Positions 17,976 to 26,971 of a DNA stretch of 64,000 nt are shown piece after piece; positions within the stretch are counted from its first letter, which is position 1, and every line of letters starts with the position of its first letter. Below the pieces are notes generated by a model. That model searched no databases. It was not told the origin of the DNA and saw nothing but the letters and a program-made list of their open reading frames with translations. The translations under genes were made by a program, and so were the position numbers. The stretch is from Flagellimonas maritima (GTDB taxonomy: Bacteria > Bacteroidota > Bacteroidia > Flavobacteriales > Flavobacteriaceae): the NCBI RefSeq assembly GCF_003269425.1, contig NZ_CP030104.1, positions 62,001 to 126,000 of the forward strand, written 5' to 3'.

Positions 17976-18569
17976 ATGAAAACAAACTTTTCTTTTAAGT
18001 TTTTGATAATTATAGTTTTAGCTTCGCTTTTCTCGTGTAGCTCAGAAGATGGTGCAGATGGTACAAACGGAACTGATGGAACTGATGGTACCGATGGACT
18101 CAATAGTCTGATCTCTACAGTAATCGAACAGCCTGGAACTAATTGTTCCAATGGGGGATTCAAAATAGAAGCGGGGTTGGACACTAATGCAAATGGACAA
18201 TTGGACGCAAATGAGGTTGATACGTCTGAATTTTTGTGCAACGGTGATAATAGCAATCTTAGTTATAGCTCTTATGTGTCACTGATTAGCCAAAGTGGAA
18301 CAGATGACCCACAAAGTGACATCGTTGAGAACAGTTTGGGTCTTACTATAGACTGGACCAGGGATGCTCCAGGTCAATATGTTGGTACGCTTGACAATCC
18401 TGTGATTATTGGAAAAACTGTAATTTTCTTTACTACCCCCACCACCCATACTGGCGTTAGGGGGGAATTGATAGGTGACAATCAAGTAAGGATTGAGCTG
18501 CAGAACGGAATAAATGTATTTGCAGATAATTTTAGCAATTTGTCATTTGAGCTTAGGGAATACGAGTAG
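17976..18569 (+). CDS. lipoprotein with collagen-like repeats and a DUF7151-like domain
   Basis: This 197-residue surface or periplasmic lipoprotein has lipobox cysteine Cys21 (SLFSC). A short Gly-X-X collagen-like run follows at about 25-41 (GADGTNGTDGTDGTDG). Residues about 46-84 match the DUF7151-type motif: paired cysteines around GGFKIEAGLDTNANGQLDANEV and a closing FLCNGDN, which looks like a calcium-binding loop. The C-terminal beta region is unrecognised. The ATG at 17976 begins the signal peptide; an ATG ten codons earlier is unlikely. The neighbour downstream is also secreted. Function unknown. Confidence 0.8.
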   Translation: MKTNFSFKFLIIIVLASLFSCSSEDGADGTNGTDGTDGTDGLNSLISTVIEQPGTNCSNGGFKIEAGLDTNANGQLDANEVDTSEFLCNGDNSNLSYSSYVSLISQSGTDDPQSDIVENSLGLTIDWTRDAPGQYVGTLDNPVIIGKTVIFFTTPTTHTGVRGELIGDNQVRIELQNGINVFADNFSNLSFELREYE

Positions 18570-18628
18570 GTTTAAAGAATAGACCAATATTTAGTTTAAG
18601 AATATATAAAAAAATCACACCGAAAATC

Positions 18629-19255
18629 ATGAAAAAAACATTACTCCTAAATATTTTATTTTTCTTTTTGGTTACATCCTCAATGTATTGCCAAAATTTA
18701 TTTCCTGCATCGGGGAGCGTGGGTATTGGGACTTTAACTCCTGGTTTTGAACTTGATGTAGCAGGAACTTTAAATGCAACAAGCATTCTTCAAGATGGAA
18801 CGGAAATTATTGGTTCACAATGGGACTCAACTGCCAATGACTTATTCTACAATACTGGAAACGTAGGTATAGGGACTTTAGATACCCAAGGATATATGTT
18901 GGCTGTTGGAGGAGATGTAATTGCTGAGGGCGTTAAAGTAGAGCTCGAAGGGGAATGGCCGGATTTTGTCTTTGATGAAGAGTTCAATCTAAAGCCTTTA
19001 AGTGAAGTAGAGAGTTTTATTAAAGCGTACAGACACCTTCCCAATATACCAAATGCAGAAAATGTTAAACAGGATGGCATAGATTTGGGAGTGATGAACG
19101 CAAAGCTTTTACAAAAAATAGAAGAGCTAACGCTTTATACTATAGCACAACAAAAGGAAATTGATAGTTTAAAGAAAACCAATAAAGTACTGAGCAGTCA
19201 AAACGAAATTATCAATAAACTGGCAGAGCGCTTGGAAAAATTAGAAAATCAATAA
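18629..19255 (+). CDS. secreted tail-fibre/adhesin-like protein
   Basis: This 208-residue protein has a signal peptide (about 1-20, ending YCQ). Two short beta-repeat units carry GSVGIGTLTPGFELDVAGTL and GNVGIGTLDTQGYMLAVGGD. A conserved module follows with FDEEFNLKPLSEVESFIKAYRHLPNIPN, and a C-terminal coiled coil (about 155-208). This arrangement is common in Bacteroidota secreted fibre-like proteins and in the trimeric ends of phage fibres. It follows the collagen-like lipoprotein by 59 bp and may form part of the same surface structure. Function is not established. Confidence 0.75.
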   Translation: MKKTLLLNILFFFLVTSSMYCQNLFPASGSVGIGTLTPGFELDVAGTLNATSILQDGTEIIGSQWDSTANDLFYNTGNVGIGTLDTQGYMLAVGGDVIAEGVKVELEGEWPDFVFDEEFNLKPLSEVESFIKAYRHLPNIPNAENVKQDGIDLGVMNAKLLQKIEELTLYTIAQQKEIDSLKKTNKVLSSQNEIINKLAERLEKLENQ

Positions 19256-19278
19256 AAAGAAAAGTTATTGGATATAAA

Positions 19279-19308
19279 AAAGGGGCCACTTAAGCGGCCC
19301 CTTCTTTG
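19279..19308. terminator. Bidirectional terminator between secreted gene and carB
   Basis: AGGGGCC at 19281-19287 pairs with GGCCCCT at 19296-19302. It has a T-rich tail on the right and an A run (a T run on the minus strand) on the left. It serves the convergent plus-strand secreted gene and minus-strand carB. Confidence 0.9.
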
Positions 19309-19325
19309 TTTGTATAATTGTTTGG

Positions 19326-22178
19326 TTACTTGCTCAAATACATCTTCCTTCTTGAATACAGATTATAAAAATCATCATCTTTCAAACTGTCAATAAACAA
19401 AATACTTTCTCCAGTACTCTTCATTTCAGGCCCCAAGTTTTTGTTCACGTTAGGAAATTTATTGAATGAAAATACAGGCTGTTTGATAGCATATCCATCC
19501 AAATGGGGTTTGAAATCAAAATCCTTGATTTTTTTCTCTCCCAGCATCACTTTAGTGGCATAATTTACATAAGGTTCCCCATATGCCTTCGCGATAAAAG
19601 GAACGGTACGGGATGCTCTTGGATTTGCCTCTATAATGTAGACCATATCGTCTTTGATGGCAAACTGGATATTGATGAGTCCGACCGTATTCAACGCCAA
19701 AGCAATTTTACGGGTATGGTCCTTGATCTGTTGCATTACAAACTCCCCTAAATTAAAGGGCGGCAATGTGGCATTGGAATCACCTGAATGGATTCCACAG
19801 GGCTCAATGTGTTCCATAATACCAATGATATAAACATCCTCTCCATCACAAATTGCGTCCGCTTCTGCTTCTATAGCACCGTCCAGGTAGTGATCGAGCA
19901 ATAACTTATTGTTCGGTATTTTCCTTAGTAAATCAACTACATGCGCTTCCAGTTCCTCTTTATTAATGACGATCTTCATCCCTTGACCCCCTAAAACATA
20001 GGAAGGCCTCACTAATAAAGGGAAATTGAGTTCATCGGATAGTTCCAAAGCTTCGTCTGCGGTTTCGGCGACTCCAAATCTTGGATAAGGAATATTGTTT
20101 TCTTTCAATAATGTGGAAAAGCTTCCGCGGTCTTCTGCCAAATCCAAGGACTCAAAACTGGTTCCAAGAATTTTAATACCGTATTTATCCAACTTCTCGG
20201 CCAGTTTCAATGCGGTCTGTCCTCCCAACTGGACTATGACGCCTTCAGGCTTTTCGTGAAGGATAATATCATAGATATGTTCCCAGAAAACAGGCTCAAA
20301 ATAAAGCTTGTCCGCCGTGTCAAAATCCGTGGAAACAGTTTCTGGATTGCAATTGATCATAATGGTTTCATAACCGCACTCCGCTGCCGCCAAAACCCCA
20401 TGTACACAGCAATAATCAAACTCGATTCCCTGTCCAATTCTATTGGGTCCAGAACCCAATACCACTATTTTCTTCCTGTCCGTGACCTCACTATCGTTGG
20501 CCACGTAACGTTTTCCGTCTGCTGTTTTTATTTCCTCTTCAAAAGTGGAATAGTAATACGGTGTCATCGCCTTGAACTCTGCAGCGCAGGTGTCCACTAA
20601 TTTATAGACCCTGTTAATCCCCAGATTTGTACGCTTTTTGTGCACTTCACTTTCATAGCAATCCAGCATATGCGCAATCTGCCTGTCTGCAAAACCTTTT
20701 TGCTTGGCTTCCAAAAGGAAAGATTTTGGCAAACTTTCTATGGTATATTTAGAAATTTCCCGCTCTAGATAGTGCAGTTCTTCATACTGTTTTAAGAACC
20801 ACATATCAATTTTAGTGATGTCGTGGATTCTTTTCAAAGGTATTCCAAGCTGTATGGCATCATAAATCACAAAAACTCTATCCCAACTGGGAATCTTTAA
20901 TTTTTGCATGATTGTTTCATAATCCGTGTATCCTTTTCCGTCCGCACCCAACCCGTTACGTTTTATCTCTAATGATTGTGTAGCCTTGTGCAATGCTTCT
21001 TGAAAAGAACGGCCTATACCCATGACCTCACCTACGGATTTCATCTGGAGTCCCAACGTTCTGTCAGAACCTTCAAACTTGTCGAAGTTCCATCTTGGAA
21101 TTTTTACGATGACGTAATCCAACGTCGGTTCGAACAAGGCCGAAGTGGACTTGGTAATCTGGTTTTCCAACTCGTCCAAACTATAACCTATGGCCAACTT
21201 CGCAGCAATCTTTGCAATTGGATATCCTGTAGCTTTGGAAGCCAGGGCCGATGAACGGGAAACCCTTGGGTTGATTTCTATGGCAATGATATCCTCCTTT
21301 TCATCTGGGCTGACCGCAAATTGCACATTACATCCTCCTGCAAAATCCCCGATACTGCGCATCATATGTATTGCCATATCCCGCATACGCTGATAGGTAC
21401 GGTCCGAAAGTGTCATTGCCGGTGCCACGGTAATCGAATCCCCTGTATGTATGCCCATTGGATCCATATTCTCTATGGCACAAATTATTACTACGTTGTC
21501 ATTTTTATCGCGAAGCAATTCCAGTTCATATTCTTTCCAGCCCATCAATGCCTTATCGATCATCACCTCATGTATTGGGGAGACCTCTAATCCATGGCTC
21601 AATAAATCATCAAAATCCTTAGGGTCGTGTACTATGGATGCCCCTGCCCCGCCGAGTGTGAAAGAGGCACGGATTACCAGCGGAAAACCAAATTCCTGAG
21701 CAATTTCCTTCCCTTTTAAAAATGAGGTCGCCGTTGCTTGAGGAGCCATTCCCACACCTATTTTTAGCATCAGTTCCCTAAATTTTTCTCGGTCCTCGGT
21801 AATATTTATGGCATCGATATCCACACCAATAATTTCAACATTGAAATCCTCCCAAATTCCTTTTTCATCCGCTTCAATACATAAATTCAAAGCAGTTTGT
21901 CCACCCATGGTAGGAAGTACCGCATCGATATTGGGATGTTTTTTTAAAATCTCAATGATTGATTTTGTGTTTAATGGTTTAAGGTAAACATGGTCCGCCA
22001 TTGCAGGGTCCGTCATAATCGTAGCCGGATTGCTATTAATCAGAATCGTTTCAATACCGTCCTCACGAAGGGAACGTAGCGCTTGGGAACCGGAATAGTC
22101 GAACTCGCATGCCTGACCGATAATAATAGGGCCAGAACCAATTATCAAAATGGATTTTAAATCTTCTCTTTTAGGCAT
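19326..22178 (-). CDS. carB: carbamoyl-phosphate synthase large subunit, short form
   Basis: This 950-residue subunit makes carbamoyl phosphate from ammonia (delivered by CarA), bicarbonate and ATP for pyrimidine and arginine synthesis. Two tandem ATP-grasp halves are visible: the first begins KSILIIGSGPIIIGQACEFDYSG near 8, the second KIVVLGSGPNRIGQGIEFDYC near 570. Compared with the about 1,070-residue enterobacterial protein it ends after the second ATP-grasp half, so the C-terminal MGS-like allosteric domain is absent. This is usual in flavobacteria and not a truncation. No carA is next to it. Confidence 0.96.
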   Translation of the reverse strand: MPKREDLKSILIIGSGPIIIGQACEFDYSGSQALRSLREDGIETILINSNPATIMTDPAMADHVYLKPLNTKSIIEILKKHPNIDAVLPTMGGQTALNLCIEADEKGIWEDFNVEIIGVDIDAINITEDREKFRELMLKIGVGMAPQATATSFLKGKEIAQEFGFPLVIRASFTLGGAGASIVHDPKDFDDLLSHGLEVSPIHEVMIDKALMGWKEYELELLRDKNDNVVIICAIENMDPMGIHTGDSITVAPAMTLSDRTYQRMRDMAIHMMRSIGDFAGGCNVQFAVSPDEKEDIIAIEINPRVSRSSALASKATGYPIAKIAAKLAIGYSLDELENQITKSTSALFEPTLDYVIVKIPRWNFDKFEGSDRTLGLQMKSVGEVMGIGRSFQEALHKATQSLEIKRNGLGADGKGYTDYETIMQKLKIPSWDRVFVIYDAIQLGIPLKRIHDITKIDMWFLKQYEELHYLEREISKYTIESLPKSFLLEAKQKGFADRQIAHMLDCYESEVHKKRTNLGINRVYKLVDTCAAEFKAMTPYYYSTFEEEIKTADGKRYVANDSEVTDRKKIVVLGSGPNRIGQGIEFDYCCVHGVLAAAECGYETIMINCNPETVSTDFDTADKLYFEPVFWEHIYDIILHEKPEGVIVQLGGQTALKLAEKLDKYGIKILGTSFESLDLAEDRGSFSTLLKENNIPYPRFGVAETADEALELSDELNFPLLVRPSYVLGGQGMKIVINKEELEAHVVDLLRKIPNNKLLLDHYLDGAIEAEADAICDGEDVYIIGIMEHIEPCGIHSGDSNATLPPFNLGEFVMQQIKDHTRKIALALNTVGLINIQFAIKDDMVYIIEANPRASRTVPFIAKAYGEPYVNYATKVMLGEKKIKDFDFKPHLDGYAIKQPVFSFNKFPNVNKNLGPEMKSTGESILFIDSLKDDDFYNLYSRRKMYLSK

Positions 22179-22219
22179 TCTAAAGGATTACTCGTTGTTA
22201 AAAATTTAAAAATAAGTCA

Positions 22220-22254
22220 AAAAAAAGGTGCTAAACTTGAAAAGTAGCACCTTT
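22220..22254 (-). terminator. Terminator of rpmH
   Basis: The 10-bp stem 22224-22233/22245-22254 (AAAGGTGCTA with TAGCACCTTT) is followed on the minus strand by a run of T. It separates rpmH from carB. Confidence 0.85.
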
Positions 22255-22276
22255 AATTAAAAGTTATTGACAGTCA

Positions 22277-22435
22277 TTATTTTTTATGTCTTGGCTCTGA
22301 GGAAACAGTTAGTTTTTTTCTTCCTTTGGCTCTTCTTCTAGCAAGAACCTTTCTACCATTGGCAGTCGCCATGCGTTCTCTAAAACCATGCTTGTTTCTT
22401 CTCTTCCTTTTTGACGGCTGATACGTTCTTTTCAT
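22277..22435 (-). CDS. rpmH: 50S ribosomal protein L34
   Basis: This 52-residue, highly basic protein begins [20 protein letters not shown] and continues [20 protein letters not shown], the invariant L34 sequence. The C-terminal extension ([11 protein letters not shown]) is typical of Bacteroidota. The gene lies upstream of carB on the same strand but has its own promoter at 22502-22531 and terminator at 22220-22254, so it is an independent unit. Confidence 0.98.
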   Translation of the reverse strand: MKRTYQPSKRKRRNKHGFRERMATANGRKVLARRRAKGRKKLTVSSEPRHKK

Positions 22436-22501
22436 TTTCGGAACTCTTTAAATGGATTTTATAAGGTAGGGAAGCTAAAACTTCTCCAAAAATTCTGGGC
22501 G

Positions 22502-22531
22502 CAAATATACGAAGACTTTTTACTTTGACAA
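22502..22531 (-). promoter_or_regulatory. rpmH: rpmH promoter (TTG-N19-TATATTTG)
   Basis: On the minus strand TTG (22531-22529) is followed after exactly 19 nt by TATATTTG (22509-22502). This matches the Bacteroidota housekeeping consensus TTTG-N19-TAnnTTTG and gives a 5' leader of about 60 nt before rpmH. Confidence 0.85.
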
Positions 22532-22607
22532 GTTCAACAAGAAAATATTTAAAATAGTTTTTACTACTTTTGCCTCCTCTAAAATTAAGGTAAAACCACT
22601 CCGGAAA

Positions 22608-23123
22608 ATGTTCAACAAAAATATAAAACTCGTTATTGCCGCCCTTATCATCGCTTATGCAGTTTATCAGTTTATAGAGGGGTATATTGGCAATGGTATC
22701 GCCCTGATCTTTCTCGCTGCCGTTTTCATTTTCCTTTATTTTAGAAATGAATTGATTCTCATGGCATTCCTGCGTATGCGCAAACAGGATATGGAGGGCA
22801 CCCAAAAATGGTTGGCAAAAATAAAGAACCCAGAATCTGCCTTGATTAAGAAGCAACAGGGATATTACAATTATCTGCACGGGATTATTTACTCCCAAAA
22901 GAATCTTACTCAAGCCGAAAAGTATTTTAAAAAGGCTTTGAAACTCGGACTTACTATGGATTATGATGTTGCAATGGCAAAATTGAGCTTAGCGGGAATT
23001 GCCATGCAGAAACGAAGAAAACGGGAAGCAACGCAGTTATTACAGGAAGCCAAAAAGTTGGACAAGAACAATATGCTCACCGAACAGATAAAGATGATGC
23101 AGCAACAGATGAAGAAACTCTGA
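22608..23123 (+). CDS. membrane protein with TPR-like C-terminus
   Basis: This 171-residue protein has two hydrophobic membrane segments at about 7-24 and 28-46. A helical region (about 60-165) containing TPR-like pairs follows (QGYYNYLHGIIYSQKNLTQAEKYFKKALKLG). A candidate -7 element TACTTTTG is at 22565-22572. It is divergent from rpmH. The protein type is common in flavobacteria as an uncharacterised protein; a scaffolding role is possible but not shown. Confidence 0.75.
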   Translation: MFNKNIKLVIAALIIAYAVYQFIEGYIGNGIALIFLAAVFIFLYFRNELILMAFLRMRKQDMEGTQKWLAKIKNPESALIKKQQGYYNYLHGIIYSQKNLTQAEKYFKKALKLGLTMDYDVAMAKLSLAGIAMQKRRKREATQLLQEAKKLDKNNMLTEQIKMMQQQMKKL

Positions 23124-23176
23124 GCTTATCGTTTTGGAATAGTGGTCAATGAAATAAAATAGCTTAAATTACATAG

Positions 23177-23335
23177 ATGAAAAACATCTTGACCTCCGCC
23201 AGTATTATCTTATTTATTCTATCTATAACAATTATCTATTTGGGATTGCAAAGAGATAATATAGTAAATCCCCCAGTAATCACCGGTATCGGATTTATAA
23301 TAATTGCTATAGTATTTATAAAGTTTAGGAAATAA
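23177..23335 (+). CDS. small two-helix membrane protein (52 aa)
   Basis: This 52-codon frame begins MKNILTSASIILFILSITII and ends FIKFRK. It has two hydrophobic segments (about 7-22 and 35-49) separated by a short polar loop with PPVITG, the shape of a small hairpin membrane protein. It starts 53 bp after the TPR-like gene on the same strand and may be co-transcribed with it. A coding role is likely but not proven from sequence alone. Confidence 0.55.
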   Translation: MKNILTSASIILFILSITIIYLGLQRDNIVNPPVITGIGFIIIAIVFIKFRK

Positions 23336-23465
23336 ATCTAGTTTAAAACAAATATCTTGAACTTTTTATCTGAAAAGTTACAAGATTACTTTATCTGTCT
23401 AATTTTTTACTTTGCTCCTAAACTTGAAATCAAAGTCAAAAATACTTCAACTACAGATCAGATGC

Positions 23466-24428
23466 TTATTGCCCTGCACTGGTAGCTCGGTAATATCCTT
23501 TGTTGGGAATTTCAATTACATACTTTTTGCCGGATGCATTGTTCAAATGGGGTTCGCGCAACCAAGGGTTATGTCTTTTTAAGATTTTGTAATTGATTTC
23601 ATAAAGCTTTGCGAAATCTGCCCAGCTGGTCACGGCAGAATCTACTTCAACGGAAAACGTAGGTACTGCGTTGTAAAAATCGTCTTGCTCTACTGCAAAA
23701 CCATATTTATCAGGATTTGAAACAATTTCCTTTATGGCCATAATCCGGAATACGTAGCGCCCTGTTTCTTGACCCAGCAGCAAATCATAATAATCATCAA
23801 CTTTTTGAATATCCATATATCTTTTGATTCCGGCAGGACCAGCATTATATGCAGCAGCTGTCAATGTCCAATTACCAAATCTTTTTTTCCATTTTTTAAG
23901 GTATTCACAAGCCACTTGTGTCGCTTTCTCCACATGGTATCTTTCATCCACGTTCGAGTTTATTTCAAGTCCGTATTCCTTACCGGTCGCTTTCATTATC
24001 TGCCAAAAACCCGTAGCACCGGCGGGAGATACATCATTCGTCAAAGCACTTTCGGCAACGGCAAGGTATTTAAAGTCATCTGGAATACCATTTTTTGCCA
24101 AAATGGGTTCAATTATAGGGAAATATTTATTGGCACGTTTCATCAACAAAAGTGCATTGGATTGCCAATAGGTATTCACCAAAAATTCGCGGTCCACCCG
24201 TTCCATAATCTCAGGGTCTTCCAATGGAACCGGTTCACCTGCAAAATTTAAATCGCTCGGTATTTCAATTGCACTGATTTTATAACCGGAAGCGACATTT
24301 TTGTCAACTTCAATAGTTGTTTTGGAATCAACCACTTTTTGGGTGTTATTGGATTGGGCGGCAAAAATAAGACTGCCCACCACTACCAATAGTCCAATGA
24401 CCGCCAAGATATTTTTTATATGTTTCAT
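23466..24428 (-). CDS. lytic transglycosylase (MltD/SLT type)
   Basis: This 320-residue exported enzyme cleaves peptidoglycan glycan strands. It has an N-terminal membrane or signal segment (about 6-24) and the SLT domain at about 100-230. The catalytic Glu126 is in YLAVAESAL, with GATGFWQIMKATGKEYGL and the AAYNAGPAGIKRY motif. A C-terminal segment (about 260-312, KLYEINYKILKRHNPW) resembles a LysM peptidoglycan-binding module. It is probably transcribed with the hydrolase gene 29 bp upstream. Confidence 0.92.
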   Translation of the reverse strand: MKHIKNILAVIGLLVVVGSLIFAAQSNNTQKVVDSKTTIEVDKNVASGYKISAIEIPSDLNFAGEPVPLEDPEIMERVDREFLVNTYWQSNALLLMKRANKYFPIIEPILAKNGIPDDFKYLAVAESALTNDVSPAGATGFWQIMKATGKEYGLEINSNVDERYHVEKATQVACEYLKKWKKRFGNWTLTAAAYNAGPAGIKRYMDIQKVDDYYDLLLGQETGRYVFRIMAIKEIVSNPDKYGFAVEQDDFYNAVPTFSVEVDSAVTSWADFAKLYEINYKILKRHNPWLREPHLNNASGKKYVIEIPNKGYYRATSAGQ

Positions 24429-24457
24429 ACTTTTAATGCTTCGATGATATAAAGATA

Positions 24458-25135
24458 CTATATAGAACTTCCTTCTTCTAAAATAATTGCAGGCAGATGC
24501 TCATTAAACCATCGTGCTCTGTGAATTATCATCGTATGCGTTCCTTTTTTTATGGTGATACAATCTTTAATATTGGTGATGGGGAAAACTGCATCCAATT
24601 CTCCGTGAATATGTACAAGGTTTTTGGGTGGCTCCTCCTGGTCCCAGTTTATGATATTATCTATAGCCCAATCTATATAGTATTTATCCCTTATGGAGAG
24701 ATATTGCTCATAAAGTTTTAAACGTCTCGTCACGGTCTCCCCAAAAGCATATTTCGCCAAAAGCTCAACGTTGTTTACCAAGCCCGTAGGCAGTAATTTA
24801 TGGACTTTGGTATATTTTGCGAAAAGCATCTTCTTGGGCAGTTCAGTTTGTTTTTTAACACATGAAACCACTATGATTTTTGAAGTAGCGATGTATCTGG
24901 ACATTTCTTGTACAAGCATCCCTCCAAAGGAGACTCCCAATAAAACAGGATTTTCATGTGTTATTTTTTTGCACATTTGATTTGCATATTCAGACAACGT
25001 TATTCCTTTTTCTGGGGGAAACCATTCCAACTTATGCAATGCAAACGTTTCTTGCGGTAGTTTTATACCATCAAATATGGATGGATTGGCCGCCATTCCC
25101 GGCATGAGGTATATGTGTATTTTATCGTCCGGCAT
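24458..25135 (-). CDS. alpha/beta hydrolase
   Basis: This 225-residue cytoplasmic protein has the alpha/beta hydrolase fold. The nucleophile elbow is GVSFGGM with Ser69, and a late histidine lies in KGTHTMIIHRARW near 200. An acidic partner is probably the aspartate in HGELDAVFP. There is no signal peptide. It lies upstream of a lytic transglycosylase gene on the same strand. The substrate is unknown; this family covers esterases and many uncharacterised flavobacterial hydrolases. Confidence 0.85.
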   Translation of the reverse strand: MPDDKIHIYLMPGMAANPSIFDGIKLPQETFALHKLEWFPPEKGITLSEYANQMCKKITHENPVLLGVSFGGMLVQEMSRYIATSKIIVVSCVKKQTELPKKMLFAKYTKVHKLLPTGLVNNVELLAKYAFGETVTRRLKLYEQYLSIRDKYYIDWAIDNIINWDQEEPPKNLVHIHGELDAVFPITNIKDCITIKKGTHTMIIHRARWFNEHLPAIILEEGSSI

Positions 25136-25303
25136 TTCTTACCTAATATCGATTCGGCTAGGAAATTAACAATTTTTTTACTAATTTTGTAACCCTTTTG
25201 CAACTAGCCCCAATAGAATAAATACATGCAACCCATTAAAGGAAGAATAAACTAAAATTACCGTATTGGTGATTTACGCAAAATCAATTTAAAATAATAC
25301 TAC

Positions 25304-25597
25304 ATGACAGAAATGGAAGTAAATGACAATAGTTTCTTACGTCAGTTTGAGACTAAGGTTGATGGGCATTTAGCCAAAATTGAATACTCTTCACAAGAGC
25401 GCAAGGTATTTTTAACCAAACTGGTAATTCCTGAGGAAATTACCGAAGAGGGCTTTAAGGAAACTTTTATCAAAGCTGTCTTAAGTCAAATACAAGAGAA
25501 AAACCTTAGGGTAGTGCCTACAAGCCCGCACATTGCAGGTTTTTTGAGAAAAAACAGACAATATAAAGAGATGCTGCCCGTAGGGATTCGCATCTAA
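25304..25597 (+). CDS. GNAT-type N-acetyltransferase, short (Gcn5/YjdJ class)
   Basis: This 97-residue protein is of the small acetyltransferase class that keeps only the core acetyl-CoA binding half. It has VDGHLAKIEYSSQERKVFL, LTKLVIPEEITEEGFKETF and the C-terminal VVPTSPHIAGFLRKNRQYKEML, which is the YjdJ-type ending. A second ATG (25313) is equally possible as start. A -7-like TAATTTTG lies at 25182-25189. The substrate is unknown. Confidence 0.82.
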   Translation: MTEMEVNDNSFLRQFETKVDGHLAKIEYSSQERKVFLTKLVIPEEITEEGFKETFIKAVLSQIQEKNLRVVPTSPHIAGFLRKNRQYKEMLPVGIRI

Positions 25598-25616
25598 CCA
25601 CCACAAACCAAGCATT

Positions 25617-25645
25617 TAAACCTCTCTTTTCGAGAGGTTTTTTTA
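25617..25645. terminator. Bidirectional terminator between GNAT gene and mtaB
   Basis: AACCTCTC (25619-25626) pairs with GAGAGGTT, with a 5-nt loop and a T run after it. The left side is A-rich, so both convergent genes can use it. Confidence 0.88.
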
Positions 25646-26971
25646 TACCATAACTGTACTGGAAATGAATTCAAAACGAACCAAACCATCTTCGTCTATT
25701 TTGGTAAGTTCCACTTGGTGAAGCGTATTGACAAGTTCCGGATTCCACGGAGCCTTTACTTTTACATAGTTATCGGTAAAGCCATATATGTATCCTGATT
25801 TGTTCTCGCCCTCAAACAAAACAGTCCGGGTGCTGCCAAGCTGGCTTTCATAAAAAGCCCTTCGCTTTTTCGCAGAAAGACCACGAAGCATTTTACTGCG
25901 CTTGTTACGCACATTTTTGGGAACCACATCCTCCATTATTGCCGCCGGTGTATTATCACGCTCCGAATAGGTGAATACGTGCAGGTAAGAAATATCCAGT
26001 TCGTTCAAAAAGTGGTAAGTCTCCAGAAATTGTTCATCAGTTTCTCCAGGAAAGCCCACAATCACATCAACACCAATACAGGCATGCGGCATGTTCTCTT
26101 TGATTCGGTTAACACGATTTACGTATAAATTGGTCAAATACCTGCGGCGCATCAGTTTTAGTATGGCATCGCTGCCACTTTGCAAAGGAATATGAAAATG
26201 CGGGACAAAACTATTGCTCCGGGACACAAAATCTATAGTCTCATTTTTAAGGAGGTTGGGCTCTATGGATGAAATACGCAAACGATGAATTCCATTGATT
26301 TTATCAAGTGCCTTTACCAAATCCAAAAAAGTATGCTCGTGCTTCTTGTTCCCGAATTCCCCTTTACCATAATCGCCTATATTGACTCCCGTAAGCACAA
26401 TTTCCTTGATGCCTTTGGAGGCTATTTCAGTAGCATTTTTTAGGACATTGCCCAATGTATCACTTCTGGAAATTCCGCGTGCCAGTGGAATAGTACAGTA
26501 CGTACATTTGTAGTCGCACCCATCCTGAACTTTTAAAAAGGCTCGGGTTCGATCTCCAATGGCATAACTGCCCACATAAAAATCGGCATCTTCTATCTCA
26601 CAGGAATGTACTTCTCCCCGATCATTTTTGGTAAGGTCGTTGAGGTAATCGGTAATCTTAAACTTTTCTGTAGCACCCAATATCAAATCCACACCGTCAA
26701 CGGCGGCCAGTTCCTCAGGCTTTAACTGGGCGTAACAGCCAACAGCAGCAACAAAAGCCTTTGGGTTACTCTTTTGTGCCTGTTTTACAATGGTCTTAAA
26801 GCGTTTGTCCGCATTCTCGGTAACAGAACAAGTATTGATGACATAGATATCCGCCTCCTCGGAAAAGTCCACACGGTCAAAGCCCTCTCCCTCAAAATTT
26901 CTGGCTATGGTAGAAGTTTCAGAGAAGTTCAGCTTGCAGCCCAAGGTATAGAAAGCGACTTTTTTGTTCAT
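25643..26971 (-). CDS. mtaB: tRNA t6A37 methylthiotransferase
   Basis: This 442-residue radical-SAM enzyme adds a methylthio group to t6A37 of tRNAs. The N-terminal UPF0004 domain has three cysteines (TLGCKLN near 10, NTCSVT, and AVGCYAQ). The radical SAM motif CDYKCTYC is near 150, and a C-terminal TRAM domain is present (YIYGFTDNYVKVKAP). The order of motifs and TLGCKLN mark MtaB rather than MiaB. An in-frame TTG at 26977 is rejected in favour of the ATG at 26971. Confidence 0.94.
   Translation of the reverse strand: MNKKVAFYTLGCKLNFSETSTIARNFEGEGFDRVDFSEEADIYVINTCSVTENADKRFKTIVKQAQKSNPKAFVAAVGCYAQLKPEELAAVDGVDLILGATEKFKITDYLNDLTKNDRGEVHSCEIEDADFYVGSYAIGDRTRAFLKVQDGCDYKCTYCTIPLARGISRSDTLGNVLKNATEIASKGIKEIVLTGVNIGDYGKGEFGNKKHEHTFLDLVKALDKINGIHRLRISSIEPNLLKNETIDFVSRSNSFVPHFHIPLQSGSDAILKLMRRRYLTNLYVNRVNRIKENMPHACIGVDVIVGFPGETDEQFLETYHFLNELDISYLHVFTYSERDNTPAAIMEDVVPKNVRNKRSKMLRGLSAKKRRAFYESQLGSTRTVLFEGENKSGYIYGFTDNYVKVKAPWNPELVNTLHQVELTKIDEDGLVRFEFISSTVMV

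Noticed and set aside
19326..22178. Frameshift or truncation of carB
   Set aside because: The short form is the normal flavobacterial length, and the frame is intact to a clean terminator.
22380..22913. 177-aa minus-strand frame
   Set aside because: It overlaps rpmH and the TPR-like gene in other frames, and both of these have stronger evidence.
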